Shown here: positions 33,365 to 43,925 of the stretch, piece by piece | Layout: each line of letters starts with the position of its first letter | Numbering within the stretch: position 1 is the first letter of the stretch | Assembly: GCA_030035585.1 (NCBI GenBank) | Contig: CM057482.1 | Location: forward strand, 10,155,001-10,219,000 | Direction: 5' to 3' | DNA length: 64,000 nucleotides | DNA from: Dugong dugon | Lineage: Eukaryota > Chordata > Mammalia > Sirenia > Dugongidae | Program-made: the position numbers and the translations under genes | Notes under the pieces: generated by a model | Told to the model about the DNA's origin: nothing | Seen by the model: the letters and a program-made list of their open reading frames with translations, nothing else | The model's database searches: none

Positions 33365-34460
33365 TAATGGAAGGCAGTCCTGCTTTCACACAAAGTAGCT
33401 TTTGGAATTACAGATGGCTGTTGGAAGAAAACTGACGTCACTATTATAGATCTTATTTTCCAATATAAGGCTGTTTCATCTATCTTGAAAGTCTTTTGTT
33501 TAGGGTAGCCACCTTCATCAGTTATCTTAGCTAGATCTTCTGGATAACTTGCTGTAGCTTCTACGTCAGCACTTGCTGCTTCACCTTGCACTTTTATGTT
33601 GTGGAGTTGGCTTCTTTCTTAAACCTCATGAACCAACCTCTGCTACCTTCAAACTTGTCTTCTGCAGCTTCCTCACCTCCCTCAGCCTTCATAGATTTAA
33701 AGAGAGTTAGGGCCTAGCTCTGGAGTAGGCTTTGGCTTAAGAAAATGTTGTGGCTGGTTTGATCTTCTATCCAGACCATTAAAACTTTCTCCATATGAGC
33801 AATAAGGCTGTTACACTTTCTTATTATTCGTGTGTTCACTGGAGTTGCACTTTTAATTTCCTTCAAAAACTTTTCCTTTACATTCACAACTTGGCTAACA
33901 GTTTAGTGCAAGAGGCCTAGCTTTCATCCTATCTCAGCTTTCTACCTGCCTTCCTCACTAAGCTTAGTCATTTTTAGGTTCTGATTTAAAGTGAGAGATG
34001 TGCAAATCTTCCTTTCACTTGAACACTTAGAGCCTCATCATAGGGTTGTTAATTGGCCTAATTTTAGTATTGTTGTGTCTCAGGGAATAGGGAGGCCCGA
34101 GGAGAGGGAGAGAGATGGGGGAACGGCCAGTCGGTGGAGCAGTCAGAAGACATACAACATTTATGGATTGTTTGCTGTCTTATATGGGCACGGTTTGTGG
34201 CGCCCCAAAACAATTACAATAGTAACATCAAAGATCACTGATCACAGATCACCATAATAGATATAATAATAATGAAAAAGTTCAAAATATTGTGAAAATT
34301 ACCAAAATGTGACACAGAGATATGAAGCGAACACATGCTGTTGGAAAAACAGTGTCACTCCACTTGATTGACAGAGGTTTAAAGACCTTCAATTTGTTAA
34401 AAAAAACTCAGTATCTGCAAGGCACAATAAAGCGAAGCACAGTAAAACAAGGTGTGCCTG
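33365..34460 (-). mobile_element. Tigger (pogo-type) DNA transposon relic, antisense
   Basis: On the minus strand the end CAGGCACACCTTGTTTTACT is followed by the UTR (GTTGTATGTCTTCTGACTGC region) and a transposase start. Segment 33364-33591 reads [20 protein letters not shown] and IDETALYWK, characteristic of Tigger transposase. Only the 5' half remains, with stops and frameshifts. The RTE at 32103-33336 adjoins its broken end. Confidence 0.85.
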
Positions 34461-35565
34461 TGATTATTTGTTGAATGAATTTTATGGACCCAGGGCTTAA
34501 AGGAAAATAATAAAAAGCACCAAGAATTTGAGCCCTACCACACCCTGTCCCAAGTACCATAATTGCCCTCATACTCCATTGACTGAACATACCAGTATGA
34601 ATCCTGAAGAGAGAGGCAACTAAAAGCTCTACTTAACCACTATACTGGTAGTTGTCTCATGCAGTCTTGAGTTAGTATTTTATTACCTTTATTCGTCAGC
34701 TTGTCGTGCCTTGTTTTTTCTTCTTCTCTGTGACGTCTCTCCTACCGCCTGACTGACGCAGATATCTTCACACTAAAACGGTATATCAGAGAAGTGAGGT
34801 GGCCCTGCGAGCAGGGGAGGAAGGATGGAATGACAAGGGCCACCAGAAATCTCTTTCAGAAGTCTAATCACCCTAAGGTCACAGTCTAGAATGAGAGGGA
34901 CTTTGAGTGCCTCTTTTTCTTGCTCAGCGCCCTCAGCTTGAGTGCTTAGCTGGCAGGCAGGCACCTTTTCCTCCTAAGTTACTGTCAGAGCAACATGAAG
35001 GTCAGGCAGAAAGAGACAAATGAGAGCAGCTCAGGGAAGGGTGGTTACCAAGGTAACAAGCAGGCGGGACTGCTATTTGGAAACAAGCCTAATCTTTCTC
35101 CTCCCTCTCCCTCCTTCTCAGCACAGGAAGATGGGTATTGTTTAGCTGACCTGCATCCTTGGGGTGGGAACCATAATCCCTTTCTGACAGTTCCCAGTGA
35201 CACTGGAGTGAGCTGCTTTGCATTTTAATTTGATAAGCAGCAGCCGCAGTTTTCTCAGAAGTGCTGGAGACATGGCTTTTCCTGGCCCTGTTCCAGGTAG
35301 GATTCTGGTTGCCACAGAATGAGCTTTGGGTTTGTTGTTTATTCCACAACATATTTGCATATTTTCACATGTGTGGAAGATGCTGCTTGGTTCTAGACAA
35401 CTAGAATCCAATGAATAGGCAGTGCCGAGATTATGAATATCTGCCTTAAGGTCACAAAGGTACTCATGGTGTAGTACTGCCCCATTCCAGCTCTTAGGAC
35501 CACTTAGCTGTCTTGAGCCAGTCCTGTAGCCTAGTGACTCCTGCAGTTGATGTTCAGACTTAATA
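34461..35565. promoter_or_regulatory. Unique block, candidate regulatory element with RFX X-box
   Basis: About 1.1 kb free of recognisable repeats. At 35044-35057 lies GTTACCAAGGTAAC, a two-sided RFX X-box (two inverted GTTACC half-sites with a 2-bp gap). Around it are short boxes such as AAATGAGAGCAGCTC, GCAGGCGGGAC and GCATTTTAATTTGAT. No coding exon is supported; the two antisense frames overlapping it (longest 172 codons) have no splice support or known domain. Regulatory function is an inference from the motif. Confidence 0.4.
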
Positions 35566-35670
35566 TCCAGAAGGATAGGCCTGTCTTCCAAGGCACCTTG
35601 GGTTGGGTTCGAACCACCAACCTTTCGGCTAGTAGTTGAGTGCTTAACCGTTTGCCCCACCCAGGGACTG
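35566..35670 (-). mobile_element. AfroSINE 5' head fragment, antisense
   Basis: The minus strand begins AGTCCCTGGGTGGGGCAAAC and continues to AAGACAGGCCTATCC. The 3' half is missing. Second-subfamily head. Confidence 0.85.
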
Positions 35671-35829
35671 TTTTCTTACAATAAAAACCTTCATGTGTGT
35701 AAACATCCCCCCTTTTCCTTCAAAGTAAAAATAGCTGTTTTTACTAGAATAATAAATTTTCAACATAATGAAAAATCTTTAATAAAAATATTGAAAAATA
35801 TAAAAGAGAAACTAAAAATCATTCAGACT

Positions 35830-36345
35830 TTCAGTACCCAACAATGACTGCTGGAACATCCTTCTAGATCTCCGTCTCTATGTATTGATCTGTACATTGT
35901 GTATATACACTGAACATAGATGAGATTAATGGGCTCTTCGTACGTTCTGTGTTGTAACGATTTTCCTTTTATTTTTCTAGAGACCTATACTATGATGGAC
36001 AGTTAGATTGTTTCTAGGTGTTTTGTTTTGTTTGGCTATTAAAACCAACACCGAAACAAACATCCTGTACATCACACATCTTTGAGCACCTGTCCTGTTA
36101 CTCTCAATATAAATTTTTAGAAATGGAATTTGGGGCCAAAAGGTTATGTGCATTTTAAATTTCAATACATATTACCAAATTGCCCGCCAGACTTCTTACC
36201 GATTAATATTCCCACCAACAAATCCTCAGTAAGAGGGCCTGTTTTTTTTCCATACCCTTGCCAACCTGGGAATTGTCAATTCTTTCACCTTTGCCAGTCA
36301 AATAGGTGGAAAATCATCTTGTGTTAAATTTATATTTAAATATTA
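35830..36345 (-). mobile_element. Old L1M LINE fragment, antisense
   Basis: GGACAGTTAGATTGTTTCTA, GAAATGGAATTTGGGGCCAA, ATTACCAAATTGCCCGCCAG and ATTCCCACCAACAAATCCTC are in the order of an old antisense L1M/HAL1-type end. Confidence 0.6.
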
Positions 36346-37089
36346 TTCTAAAGTCCTTAAAAGTACTCATAAGACCCCTTCGGATTATATGTATTGAACA
36401 CGTATCTACTTCTTCTCCTGTTATACTTCCAGTCTTCCTTTCCTAGAGTGTTGGCAACTAAGCAAAGTAAATAAAAACCTAATCACACTCATCTCTCCCA
36501 AACCTCCCTCAAAATCAAAACCTGTTCCTCTTTTTTCCTTTCACTAATGGAATACTATCTGCTCAAATGTAAGCTCCAGAGCCTAGGATTTTTGTTTGTT
36601 TTGTTCATAACTGTATCCTCAGAACTTAGAATAGTGCCTGGAATGTGTTAGGTGTTCAGTAAATATCTGTAGAATGGGTTGTTTCCCAGGCATCTGAATC
36701 AGACATTCTAATCATACCTGACTTCTTTACTGGTTACCTCTCTGTCTGATGCCTCGTGGAGTCAAATTGCTTATACAGTCTCTTGAGTCCTTCCTGTTAT
36801 CCTTCTGCTTCTGACTTTTATTACTTACTGGGTTTATTTAAACAGGAATCTACCCCTCCTCTCCACCCCCTGCTTTTCTCTCTTTTAGTCTATTCTCTTT
36901 CTTCCATTAATTTTACCTTTAAATATACAAATCTGATAGCACCACTCCCTTACTTTAATTCCCCAGTAGTTTCTTATTGTCGACAGGGTTAAGTCGAAAT
37001 TTAATTCTCCCTGTTCTCTTTGCTCCAGCCAAACCAAACAACTTGCAGTTTTTAATATATTGTGTTTGCTCATGCTTGTGCACCTTTGA
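36346..37089 (+). mobile_element. L2 fragments (3' end and internal), sense
   Basis: 36545-36680 has the L2 3' end pattern (TGTAAGCTCCAGAGCCTAGG, TAGTGCCTGGAATGTGTTAG, TCAGTAAATATCTGTAGAAT). 36860-37089 resembles the internal L2 text (TACAAATCTGATAGCACCAC, AGCCAAACCAAACAAC). Between them is CT-rich sequence carrying the first copy of a TCTGATGCCT motif (36747-36756). Confidence 0.5.
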
Positions 37090-37432
37090 ACAGGCTTTTC
37101 CTTCTCCTCATCCTCTTCCCTGTCCCTCGCCTCCTTCCTTCTTTTTCTTCCTTCTCCTTCCTTCTTCCTTTATGTCTGATGCCTTACGAAGTCAAAACAC
37201 TTCTTCCTCCTTTCTCCTCTGTCCTCCTCCTTCCTTCTCCTTCGTAGATGTCTGATGCCTCATGAAATCAAATTGCTTCCTCCGCCTTCCTCTTCCACCC
37301 TCTCTCATCCTTCTCAGACCTCCTCTATCTTCCTTTCTCCTCCTCCTCCTCCCTTCTCCCTCCTCTGTCCTCTTCCCTCTCCTCCTTTCTCCGTCTTCCT
37401 TTTCTTTTTTGGCTTGGCAAACTACTTATCCT
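37090..37432. repeat. Polypyrimidine tract with duplicated unit
   Basis: About 340 bp of mostly CT on the plus strand (TCCTCCTCCTCCTCCCTTCT and similar). Inside it ATGTCTGATGCCTTACGAAG (37173) and ATGTCTGATGCCTCATGAAA (37248) begin two units about 75 bp apart. A related TCTGATGCCTCGTGGAGTC lies at 36747. The open frames across this tract are artefacts of composition. Confidence 0.7.
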
Positions 37433-37573
37433 TTAGGTCCCCCCCCGATAAGAAGTTTCCCTGTTCCCTCTGGAAGTCACTTACGGGGCAGAGTACTTGC
37501 AGCCCTTTGCTCACCTCTGTTGTGGTTTTTTGTTTACCAGTTTGTCTCCTACTCTAAAATAAAGTTTTGCAAG

Positions 37574-38085
37574 TGTCATGGATTGAACTGTGTCCCCCAA
37601 AAATATCCGTCAACTTGGCTAGGTCATGATTCCCAGTATTGTATGATTGTCTACCATTTTGTCATCTGATGTGGTTTCCCGTATGTGTTGTAAATTCTAT
37701 CACCATGATGTAATGAGATGGATTAGTGGCAGTTATATAGATGAGATCTGCAAGATTAGATAGTGTCTTAAGCCAATCTCTTTTGAGATATAAAAGAGAA
37801 AAGCGAGCAGAGACACACAGGGACCTCATACCACCAAGAAAGCAGCTCTGGGAGCAGAGTGCGTCCTTTGGACCTGAGTTTCCTGCGTTGTGATGCTCCC
37901 AGACCAAGGGAATACTGATGACAAGGATCTTCCTCCAGAGCTGACAGAAAGAGAAAGCCTTCCCCTGGAGCCAGCGTCCTGAATTTGGACTTCTAGCCTA
38001 TAGGACTGTGAGAGAATAAATTTCTCTTTGTTAAAGCGGTCCACTTGTGATATTTCTGTTATAGCAGCACTAGATGACCAAGACA
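37574..38085 (+). mobile_element. Solo MaLR-type LTR with target duplications, sense
   Basis: A complete 512-bp LTR from TGTCATGGATTGAACTGTGT to CTAGATGACCAAGACA, with identical 5-bp GCAAG on each side (37569-37573 and 38086-38090). It keeps CCAAT (37773-37777), TATAAAAG (37789-37796) and a polyadenylation signal AATAAA (38015-38020) on the same strand as ZNF609. The TGT...ACA ends, length and 5-bp duplication fit ERVL-MaLR LTRs. No internal retroviral sequence remains, consistent with LTR-LTR recombination. Confidence 0.88.
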
Positions 38086-38510
38086 GCAAGTAAGGAAACC
38101 TTTCAAATATGTCTGTTTTTGAGACTTGTAGAGTTGTGTGATTGCCCATTTTATTACCCTGATGTTGAATGGTTGCTTGGTTTTGTGATTATTAAAATAA
38201 GGATGATGTTTAGTAGTGAAGACAGTAAAAATCTGTTAACTTGAATATAATGACTCTTGCATTGTTGGATTTGCCTAATGCTCTACCTTGGTTAATGAAA
38301 TTTTAAGGACAGAGTTTTCTCTAGTATTTGGATGCTGTGATGTCTTTCTAAGTTATGGTATTCAAGAAACTTAACTTTTTTGTCCCTTGAAAGATGAATT
38401 GCTCCTCTCAGTTTCTATAGAATTTCATGTGCCCCTTATGTAAAAGTATATTCTATAGGTTCTAAATTACATATAGTATTGTTACTCAGTATTTTGGTTT
38501 TTGTTGGCCT
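38086..38510. other. Unassigned AT-rich intronic sequence
   Basis: No gene or repeat recognised. Confidence 0.4.
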
Positions 38511-38524
38511 AACTGCTTTAGAAG

Positions 38525-38721
38525 AAAGCCCTGGTGGTGCAGTGGTTAAAGTGCTTGGCTACTAACTGAAACGTCAGTGGTTTGAACCCACCAGCCAGTC
38601 CAAGGGAGAAAGATGTGGTAGTCTACAGCCTTGGAAACCCTGTGGGGAAGTTCTGCTTTGCCCTGTAGGGTCGCTATGAGTCAAAATTGGCTCACCGGCA
38701 GTGGGTTTAGGTTTGGTTTTT
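38525..38721 (+). mobile_element. AfroSINE, sense
   Basis: Head AAAGCCCTGGTGGTGCAGTG, body AGGGAGAAAGATGTGGTAGT, tail GGCAGTGGGTTTAGGTTTGG. Flanked by AACTGCTTTAGAAG (38511-38524) and AACTGTTTTAGAAG (38722-38735), a 14-bp target duplication with one mismatch. Confidence 0.93.
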
Positions 38722-38735
38722 AACTGTTTTAGAAG

Positions 38736-39089
38736 AGGTGAGCTAAGGAGTAGTTGCTGAAAAGTGAAATACAGTTTAGCAAGGCTTGACTGCTTTATGA
38801 CAGGTGTTTCAGTTGTGCCACTTCGGAAGATATTTACATTGAAAAATCAGAACCATATTATGATGCAACTTTAAGCAAAAATCAATAAATGAAGCTAAAG
38901 ATTTACCAAAACTGATATGCAGCTCCAGATCTAAAAAGAGATAAAAGACATTGAATAGTCTTTGATTGTTCTTTTTACAAAAAGAGCAGTTTGCTTAACC
39001 AGAGGGCTCCTAAACAGCAAGTACCCTCTTTTCTATTTGACAAAGCACCTTGAGTTTGGATTGAGTTCAACTGCCTAAGTCCAAATTGA
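38736..39089. other. Unassigned intronic sequence
   Basis: About 350 bp, no gene or named repeat. Confidence 0.4.
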
Positions 39090-39245
39090 TCATATTGGAG
39101 GATATTGGAAGAATCAGAATCCTGGGAATGGGAGAGTACCAGACAGGCATATGTCCAAATTTTCAAAATTATAGACCATTGAGCTTGACACTGATCTTCA
39201 GCAAAATCCTACAACAGAATGTTAAACAGATGGTTTGTGCACTAC
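39090..39245 (+). mobile_element. CR1/L3-type LINE RT relic
   Basis: The plus-strand frame reads NYRPLSLTLIFSKILQQN and then KQMVC. This matches the start of a non-LTR RT domain of CR1/L3 type (NYRPVSLTS..GKILE). Very short and ancient. A later part of the same kind of RT occurs at 45785-46080. Confidence 0.6.
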
Positions 39246-39282
39246 TGGCACTCTCCTTCCTGATCATGGCTAAGCTGCTTTG

Positions 39283-39515
39283 GAGTAGCATGGTATAATG
39301 GAAAAGAGCGTAAGTTTCAGAGTCAGGCACACCTTAGTTCAAATCCTGGCCCTGGGTAATCTGTGGGCAAGTCAGTCAACCTTCCTGAGGTTCCTTTGTT
39401 TTCTGTCAAACAAAATTATCATCTCCTTCATAGGGTTGTTACGAGATTTGATGAGAAAACATATGTAGAACTGACACACATAGGCACACAATAAACTCTA
39501 ATTATCTGCCCTTCA
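39283..39515 (-). mobile_element. MIR SINE, antisense
   Basis: AGTTCAAATCCTGGCCCTGG, GGGCAAGTCAGTCAACCTTC, ATCTCCTTCATAGGGTTGTT follow the MIR reverse complement. The antisense L1 inserted at its far end (39520). Confidence 0.8.
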
Positions 39516-39532
39516 CCTTTGCCTGCTCTTCT

Positions 39533-41181
39533 CCAGCATTCATTGTTTTGTGTTTTTTGGACTAATGCCAGCCTTGTTGGGATGAGATGATATCTGATTA
39601 TAGTTTTGATCTGCATTTCTCTGATGGCTGATGATCATGAGCATTTCTTCATGTGTCTGTTAGCCGCCTGAATATCTTCTTTGGTGAAGTGCCTGTTCAT
39701 ATCCTTTGCCCGTTTTTTAATTGGGTTATTTGTCTTTTTGTTGTTGAGGTTTTGCAGTATCTTGTAGATTTTAGAGATTAGATGCTGATTGGATTTGTCG
39801 TAGCCAAATTTTTTTTCCCAGTCTGTAGGTTATCTTTTGACTCTTTTGGTGAAGTCTTTTGAAGAGCATAAGTGTTTGATTTTTAGGAGCTCCCATTTAT
39901 CTATTCTCTCTTCTGGTGCTTGTGCATTGTTACTTATGGTTCGTATTGTGTTTATGCCATGTATTGGGGCTCCTAGCATTGTCCCTATTTTTTCTTCCAT
40001 GATCTTTATCATTTTCAATTTTATATTTGTCTTTGGTCCATTTTGAGTTAGTTTTTGTGCATGGGTGAGGTATGGGTCTTGTTTCAGTTTTTTGCAATGG
40101 ATATCCAGTTATGCCAGCACCATTCGTTAAAGAGACTGTCTTTTCCCCAATTAACGGACTTTGGGCCTTTGTCAAAGATCAGCTGCTCATAGGTGGGTGA
40201 ATTTACGTCTGGATTCTCAATTCTGTTCCATTGGTCTGTGTATCTGTTGTTGTACCAGTATCAGGCTGTTTTGACTACCGTGACGGTATAATAGGTTCTA
40301 AAATCAGGTAGTGTGAAGCATCCCATTTTGTTGTTCTTCTTGAGTAATGCTTTACTTATTTGGAGCCTCTTCCCTTTCCATATGAAGTCGATGATTTGTT
40401 TCTCCATCTCATTAAAAAATGCCGGTAGAATTTGGATCGGGATTACATTCTATCTGTAGATCACTTTGGGTAGAATTGACATTTTCACAATGTTAAGTCT
40501 GCCTATCCATGATCAAAGTATGTTTTTCCACTTATGCAGGTCTCTTTTGGTTTCTTGCAGTAGTGTCTTGTAGTTTTCATTGTATAGATCTTTTACGTCT
40601 CTGGTTAGATGTATTCCTAAGAGTTTTATCTTCTTGGGGGCTATTGTAAATGGTATTGATTTAGTGATTTCCTCTTCCAGGTTCTCTTTGTTGCTGTAAA
40701 GGAATCCAACTGATTTTTGTATGTTTATCTTGTATCCTGAAACTTCGCTGAAATCTTCTATTAGTTCCAGTAGTTTTCTTCTGGATTCTTTGGGGTTTTC
40801 TGTGTATAAGATCATATCATCTGCAAATAGAGATACTTTGACTTCTTCCCTACTGATTTGGATGTCCTTTTTTTCTTTTTCTAGCCTTTAAAGTCTGTTT
40901 TGTCAGAGATTAATATTGCCACTCCTGCTCTTTTTTGAGCGTTGTTTGCTTGATGTATTTTTTTCCATCCTTTGGGTTTTAGTTTGTGTCTTTAAGTCTA
41001 AGGTGTGTCTGTTGTAGGCAGCATATAGACAGATCGTGTTTTTTTTAATCCAATCTGCCACTCTCTGACTCTTTATTGGTGCATTTAGTCCATTTACATT
41101 CAGCATAATTATTGATAGGTATGAGTTTAGTGCTGTCATTTTGATATCTTTTTTTGTGTGTTCACAGTTTCTTTGTTCCAC
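39533..41181 (-). pseudogene. L1 ORF2 remnant with endonuclease-RT deletion
   Basis: The ORF2 N-terminus (LNSYLSIIMLNVNGLNAPIK, about 41070-41130) leads into the endonuclease up to RSGNINL and a KTDFK-type segment at about 40890. The next codons (RKRKKDIQI.REEVKVS) belong to RT sequence just upstream of the catalytic FADD box, which reads [13 protein letters not shown] near 40800-40835. From human ORF2p spacing, roughly 1.7 kb coding for the end of the endonuclease, Z region and early RT is absent. The downstream thumb and C-terminal parts are present but broken. The encoded nickase/RT activity is lost. Confidence 0.85.
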
Positions 41182-41639
41182 TTGATTTTCTGTGCTGCAT
41201 CGTTTTTATGTACTTTCTTTTCGTCTTTTTGATTGTTGTTGATTTTGTGTTTGCTGAGTCTCTATATTTTTCTAGTTTTTTATTTTGACTTATAGAATTG
41301 TTAGTTTCCTTTGTGGTTACCTTAATATTTACCCCTATTTTTCTAAGTTTCTACCAGTCTTTTATTTCTTTATATCACCTTGACTTCCTCTCCATATGCA
41401 AAGTCTATATCTGCATTTTTTAAGTCCTTTTTTGTTTTAATGTTGTCATCTTTTACATAATGACATCTGTTTCCCTATTTTCAGTGTTTTAGCTTTAATA
41501 TACTTTTGTGACTTCCCGATCCAGGTTGATACCTGGTTGCTCTGTCCTGTGCTCTAGTCTTGGGTTGTTATCTGATGTTACTGATTTTCTAACTAGGGGA
41601 CTCCCTTTAGTATTTCTTGTAATTTTGGTTTGGTTTTTG

Positions 41640-42521
41640 CAAATTCCCTAAACTTCTGTTTATCTGGAAATGCCCTAATTTCACCATCGTATTTGAGACA
41701 GTTTTGCTGGATATATAATTCTTGGCTGGCAGTTTTTTTCCCTTCAAGGCTTTATATGTGTCATCCCATTGCCTTCTTGCCTGCATGGTTTCTGCTGAGT
41801 AGTCCCAGCTTATTCGTATTGACTCTCCTTTGTAGATGACTTTTCATTTATCCCTGGCTGCTCTTAAAATTCTCTCTTTATCTTTGGCTTTGGCAAGTTT
41901 GATTGTAATATGTCTTGGTGACTTTCTTTTGGGATCTACCTTATGTTGGTTCGATGAGCATCTTGGATAGATATCTTGTCATCTTTTGCAATATCAGGGA
42001 AGTTTTCTGCCAACAAATCTTCAACAATTCTCTCTGTATTTTCTGTTATCCCCCCGTTCTGGTACTCTAGTCACTCGCAGGTTATTCCTCTTGATAGAGT
42101 CCCACATAATTCTTAGGGTTTCTTAATTTTTTTAAATCCTTTTATCTGATTTTTCCTCTAATAAGTTGGTGTCAAGTGCTTTATCTTCAGCCTCACTAAT
42201 TCTGACTTCCATGGCCTCAATTGTGTTCCGATGACTTTCTGTTGAGTTGTCTAATTCTGAAATTTTATTGTTAATCTTCTGGATTTCTGATTGCTGTCTC
42301 TCTATGGATTCTTGCAGCCTGTTAAATTTGTCATTATGCTCTTCTGTAATCTTTTTAATTTCCTCTATTGTGTGTTCTGCGTTTTGCGTAATTTCCTTCT
42401 TAGTTTCTTGAAGAGTTCTGTGTATTAATCTTTTGTATTCTACCTCCGGTAATTCCAAGAAATTTTCCTCCTCTGGGAAATTTCTAGATTCTTTATTTTG
42501 GGAGCTTGCTGAAGCCATCAT
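41640..42521 (-). pseudogene. L1 ORF1 remnant, antisense
   Basis: Starts at 42521 with MMASASSQNKESRNF and stays open for 129 codons, with a coiled-coil region rich in E, K, Q and N (HTIEEIKKITEEHNDKFNRL). The C-terminal domain at about 41765-41945 (ILRAARDK, VIYKGESIRI, YSAETMQARRQWD) is present but contains a stop. The start is chosen by the double ATG directly after the 5' UTR and the match to ORF1 layout. Same family as the ORF1 at 16599-17403. Confidence 0.82.
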
Positions 42522-43925
42522 GGATTGCCTCTTTATGTGATTTTATATTGACTGTTGTCTCCGAGCCATCAATAAGTTATTATATTTATTTATTTTATTT
42601 TTGCTTACTGTGTCCTGGCTTCTTGTTTTGTTTTGACATGCCCAAATAGGCTGCTTGTATGAGCTAGTTTGATTATTGGCACCTTTGAAGTTCTAATGTC
42701 CTGCCCCCAGGTGGTTAGATCTGTTAGTAGGTATGTGAGCTCAGGAGTCTGCCCACTCCTCCTGTATGGATTCAGCTCAGGTGCCCAGGTAGATAGCCAC
42801 CAAGTATGTGGTGTAGGCTCTCACTTACAGCCCTAGACAGGCATGGGTGATTGGTTTGGGCACAAGCATCTGGCTACAGCAGATGCAGGGGGCTGACAGC
42901 TGCCCCTGAGTGTCCAGGAGAAAGGCATGTCCCTGTTCCCTAGAGCGCGCAGGTGAGTGGGTTTTGCAGCTGGACTATGAGTACCTAATACTGTTGGCTG
43001 TAAGGACTGGGGGGCACCTTTTATTCATGGACTTCTATCGCAGGTGGCTAGGTGGCATGGGTGGAACCACCAGTCATCAGGCCCCTGATGTGGGTAGGTG
43101 AAGCTGCTTAATGGGCAAAGCAGTGTCAAATGTTAAGAACCTGCCACTTCACAGCTGAAACAGTTGAAGTAAGACTTCTGGAATATACCCTGTTGTACTG
43201 CGGTAATGAGGGCCTGTGCTGTTGAGATGAGCCCACACAAGTCTATGCAGGGGGAAAGGCACTCAGAGTCTGTGGATCCCTTATCCTTGTGCCTAGGCTA
43301 AGGAGCTGTGCCTACCCTGGGTTCCTGGCTTAGGGGAGCTGGCAGTTTGTTTTTCCCCATTTGTTCATTTGTTCACTCTGCAAGGCAGGGAGAATGGCTC
43401 TGGGCGTGTCACGGATCCTACTTCCGGCCCAGGGGACTCGGCAATTGATGAAGCCAGTCCAGGACCCAGTGCAGAGCAGGGAGCAGGGAGGTAAAGGAGA
43501 GAGAGGTTTTTCCCTAAGTGGGGTGTTTTTGATCTGCGTGTTAAGTACACAAGTACTTACCTTTCGCCAATGAGGGCTGCTTCTCACTGGTTCTGGGTGG
43601 CCGTGTAGACCCTCTGGCACTGGGTCTCTCTCAGTGCAGAAAACACGCCTCCCAAGCCCTGCTGCTTGCCTGCCTCACCGCTCACCCACGAGCTGCTCAG
43701 GCATGAAGGGCTCAGGCTCTCGCTGGGTCAGGTCTGGCAACTCCTCGCTGCTTCCGAACCCTCTCTCCCTCCCCCTGCCACTCAATCTAATTCCTCAACT
43801 CTGCCTTTGATGCTCAGGGCTCCCAGATTGCCATATATAATCGAATCACTTGTTTTTTCAGGTCTTTGTTGTAAGAGGGTCCACCGGAAGCGTCTGACTA
43901 CTCCACCATCTTGGCCCCGCTTCCC
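42522..43925 (-). promoter_or_regulatory. L1 5' UTR with YY1-type start, antisense
   Basis: About 1.4 kb between the L1 5' boundary (TSD at 43926) and ORF1. On the minus strand its first bases contain GGGGCCAAGATGGTGGAGTA; CCAAGATGG is the YY1 site found at the very start of human L1, where it sets the transcription start. The rest is GC-rich with no frame of interest. It could have acted as an antisense promoter within ZNF609; activity now is unknown. Confidence 0.7.

Larger units (their letters stand above)
39533..43925 (-). mobile_element. L1 LINE with 5' end and TSD, internally deleted, antisense
   Basis: A 4.4-kb antisense L1 bounded by a perfect 13-bp repeat TGCCTGCTCTTCT at 39520-39532 and 43926-43938. 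Reading from 43925 leftwards: 5' UTR starting near GGGGCCAAGATGGTGGAGTA, ORF1, inter-ORF region, ORF2 start, then a jump inside ORF2 (near 40888) from endonuclease to just before the RT catalytic box, and ORF2 3' sequence to the end. The 3' UTR and poly(A) are missing. Its ORFs carry stops. It is relatively complete for this window. Confidence 0.88.

Noticed and set aside
33433-33440. Perfect CRE palindrome TGACGTCA
   Set aside because: It lies in decayed sequence next to a Tigger relic with no supporting motifs; an 8-bp match is expected by chance at this scale.
35142-35660. 172-codon antisense open frame
   Set aside because: It runs across unique sequence into an AfroSINE head, has no recognisable domain, and uses SINE-derived codons at its N-terminus.
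37255-37669. Overlapping frames of 100-135 codons rich in S, P, F and L
   Set aside because: Produced by the CT-rich tract; low-complexity translation, not a gene.
30492-38085. Two MaLR-type LTRs as the two ends of one provirus
   Set aside because: They are in opposite orientation and differ in sequence; the interval holds RTE, Tigger, L1 and unique sequence rather than retroviral genes. The second has its own 5-bp duplication.
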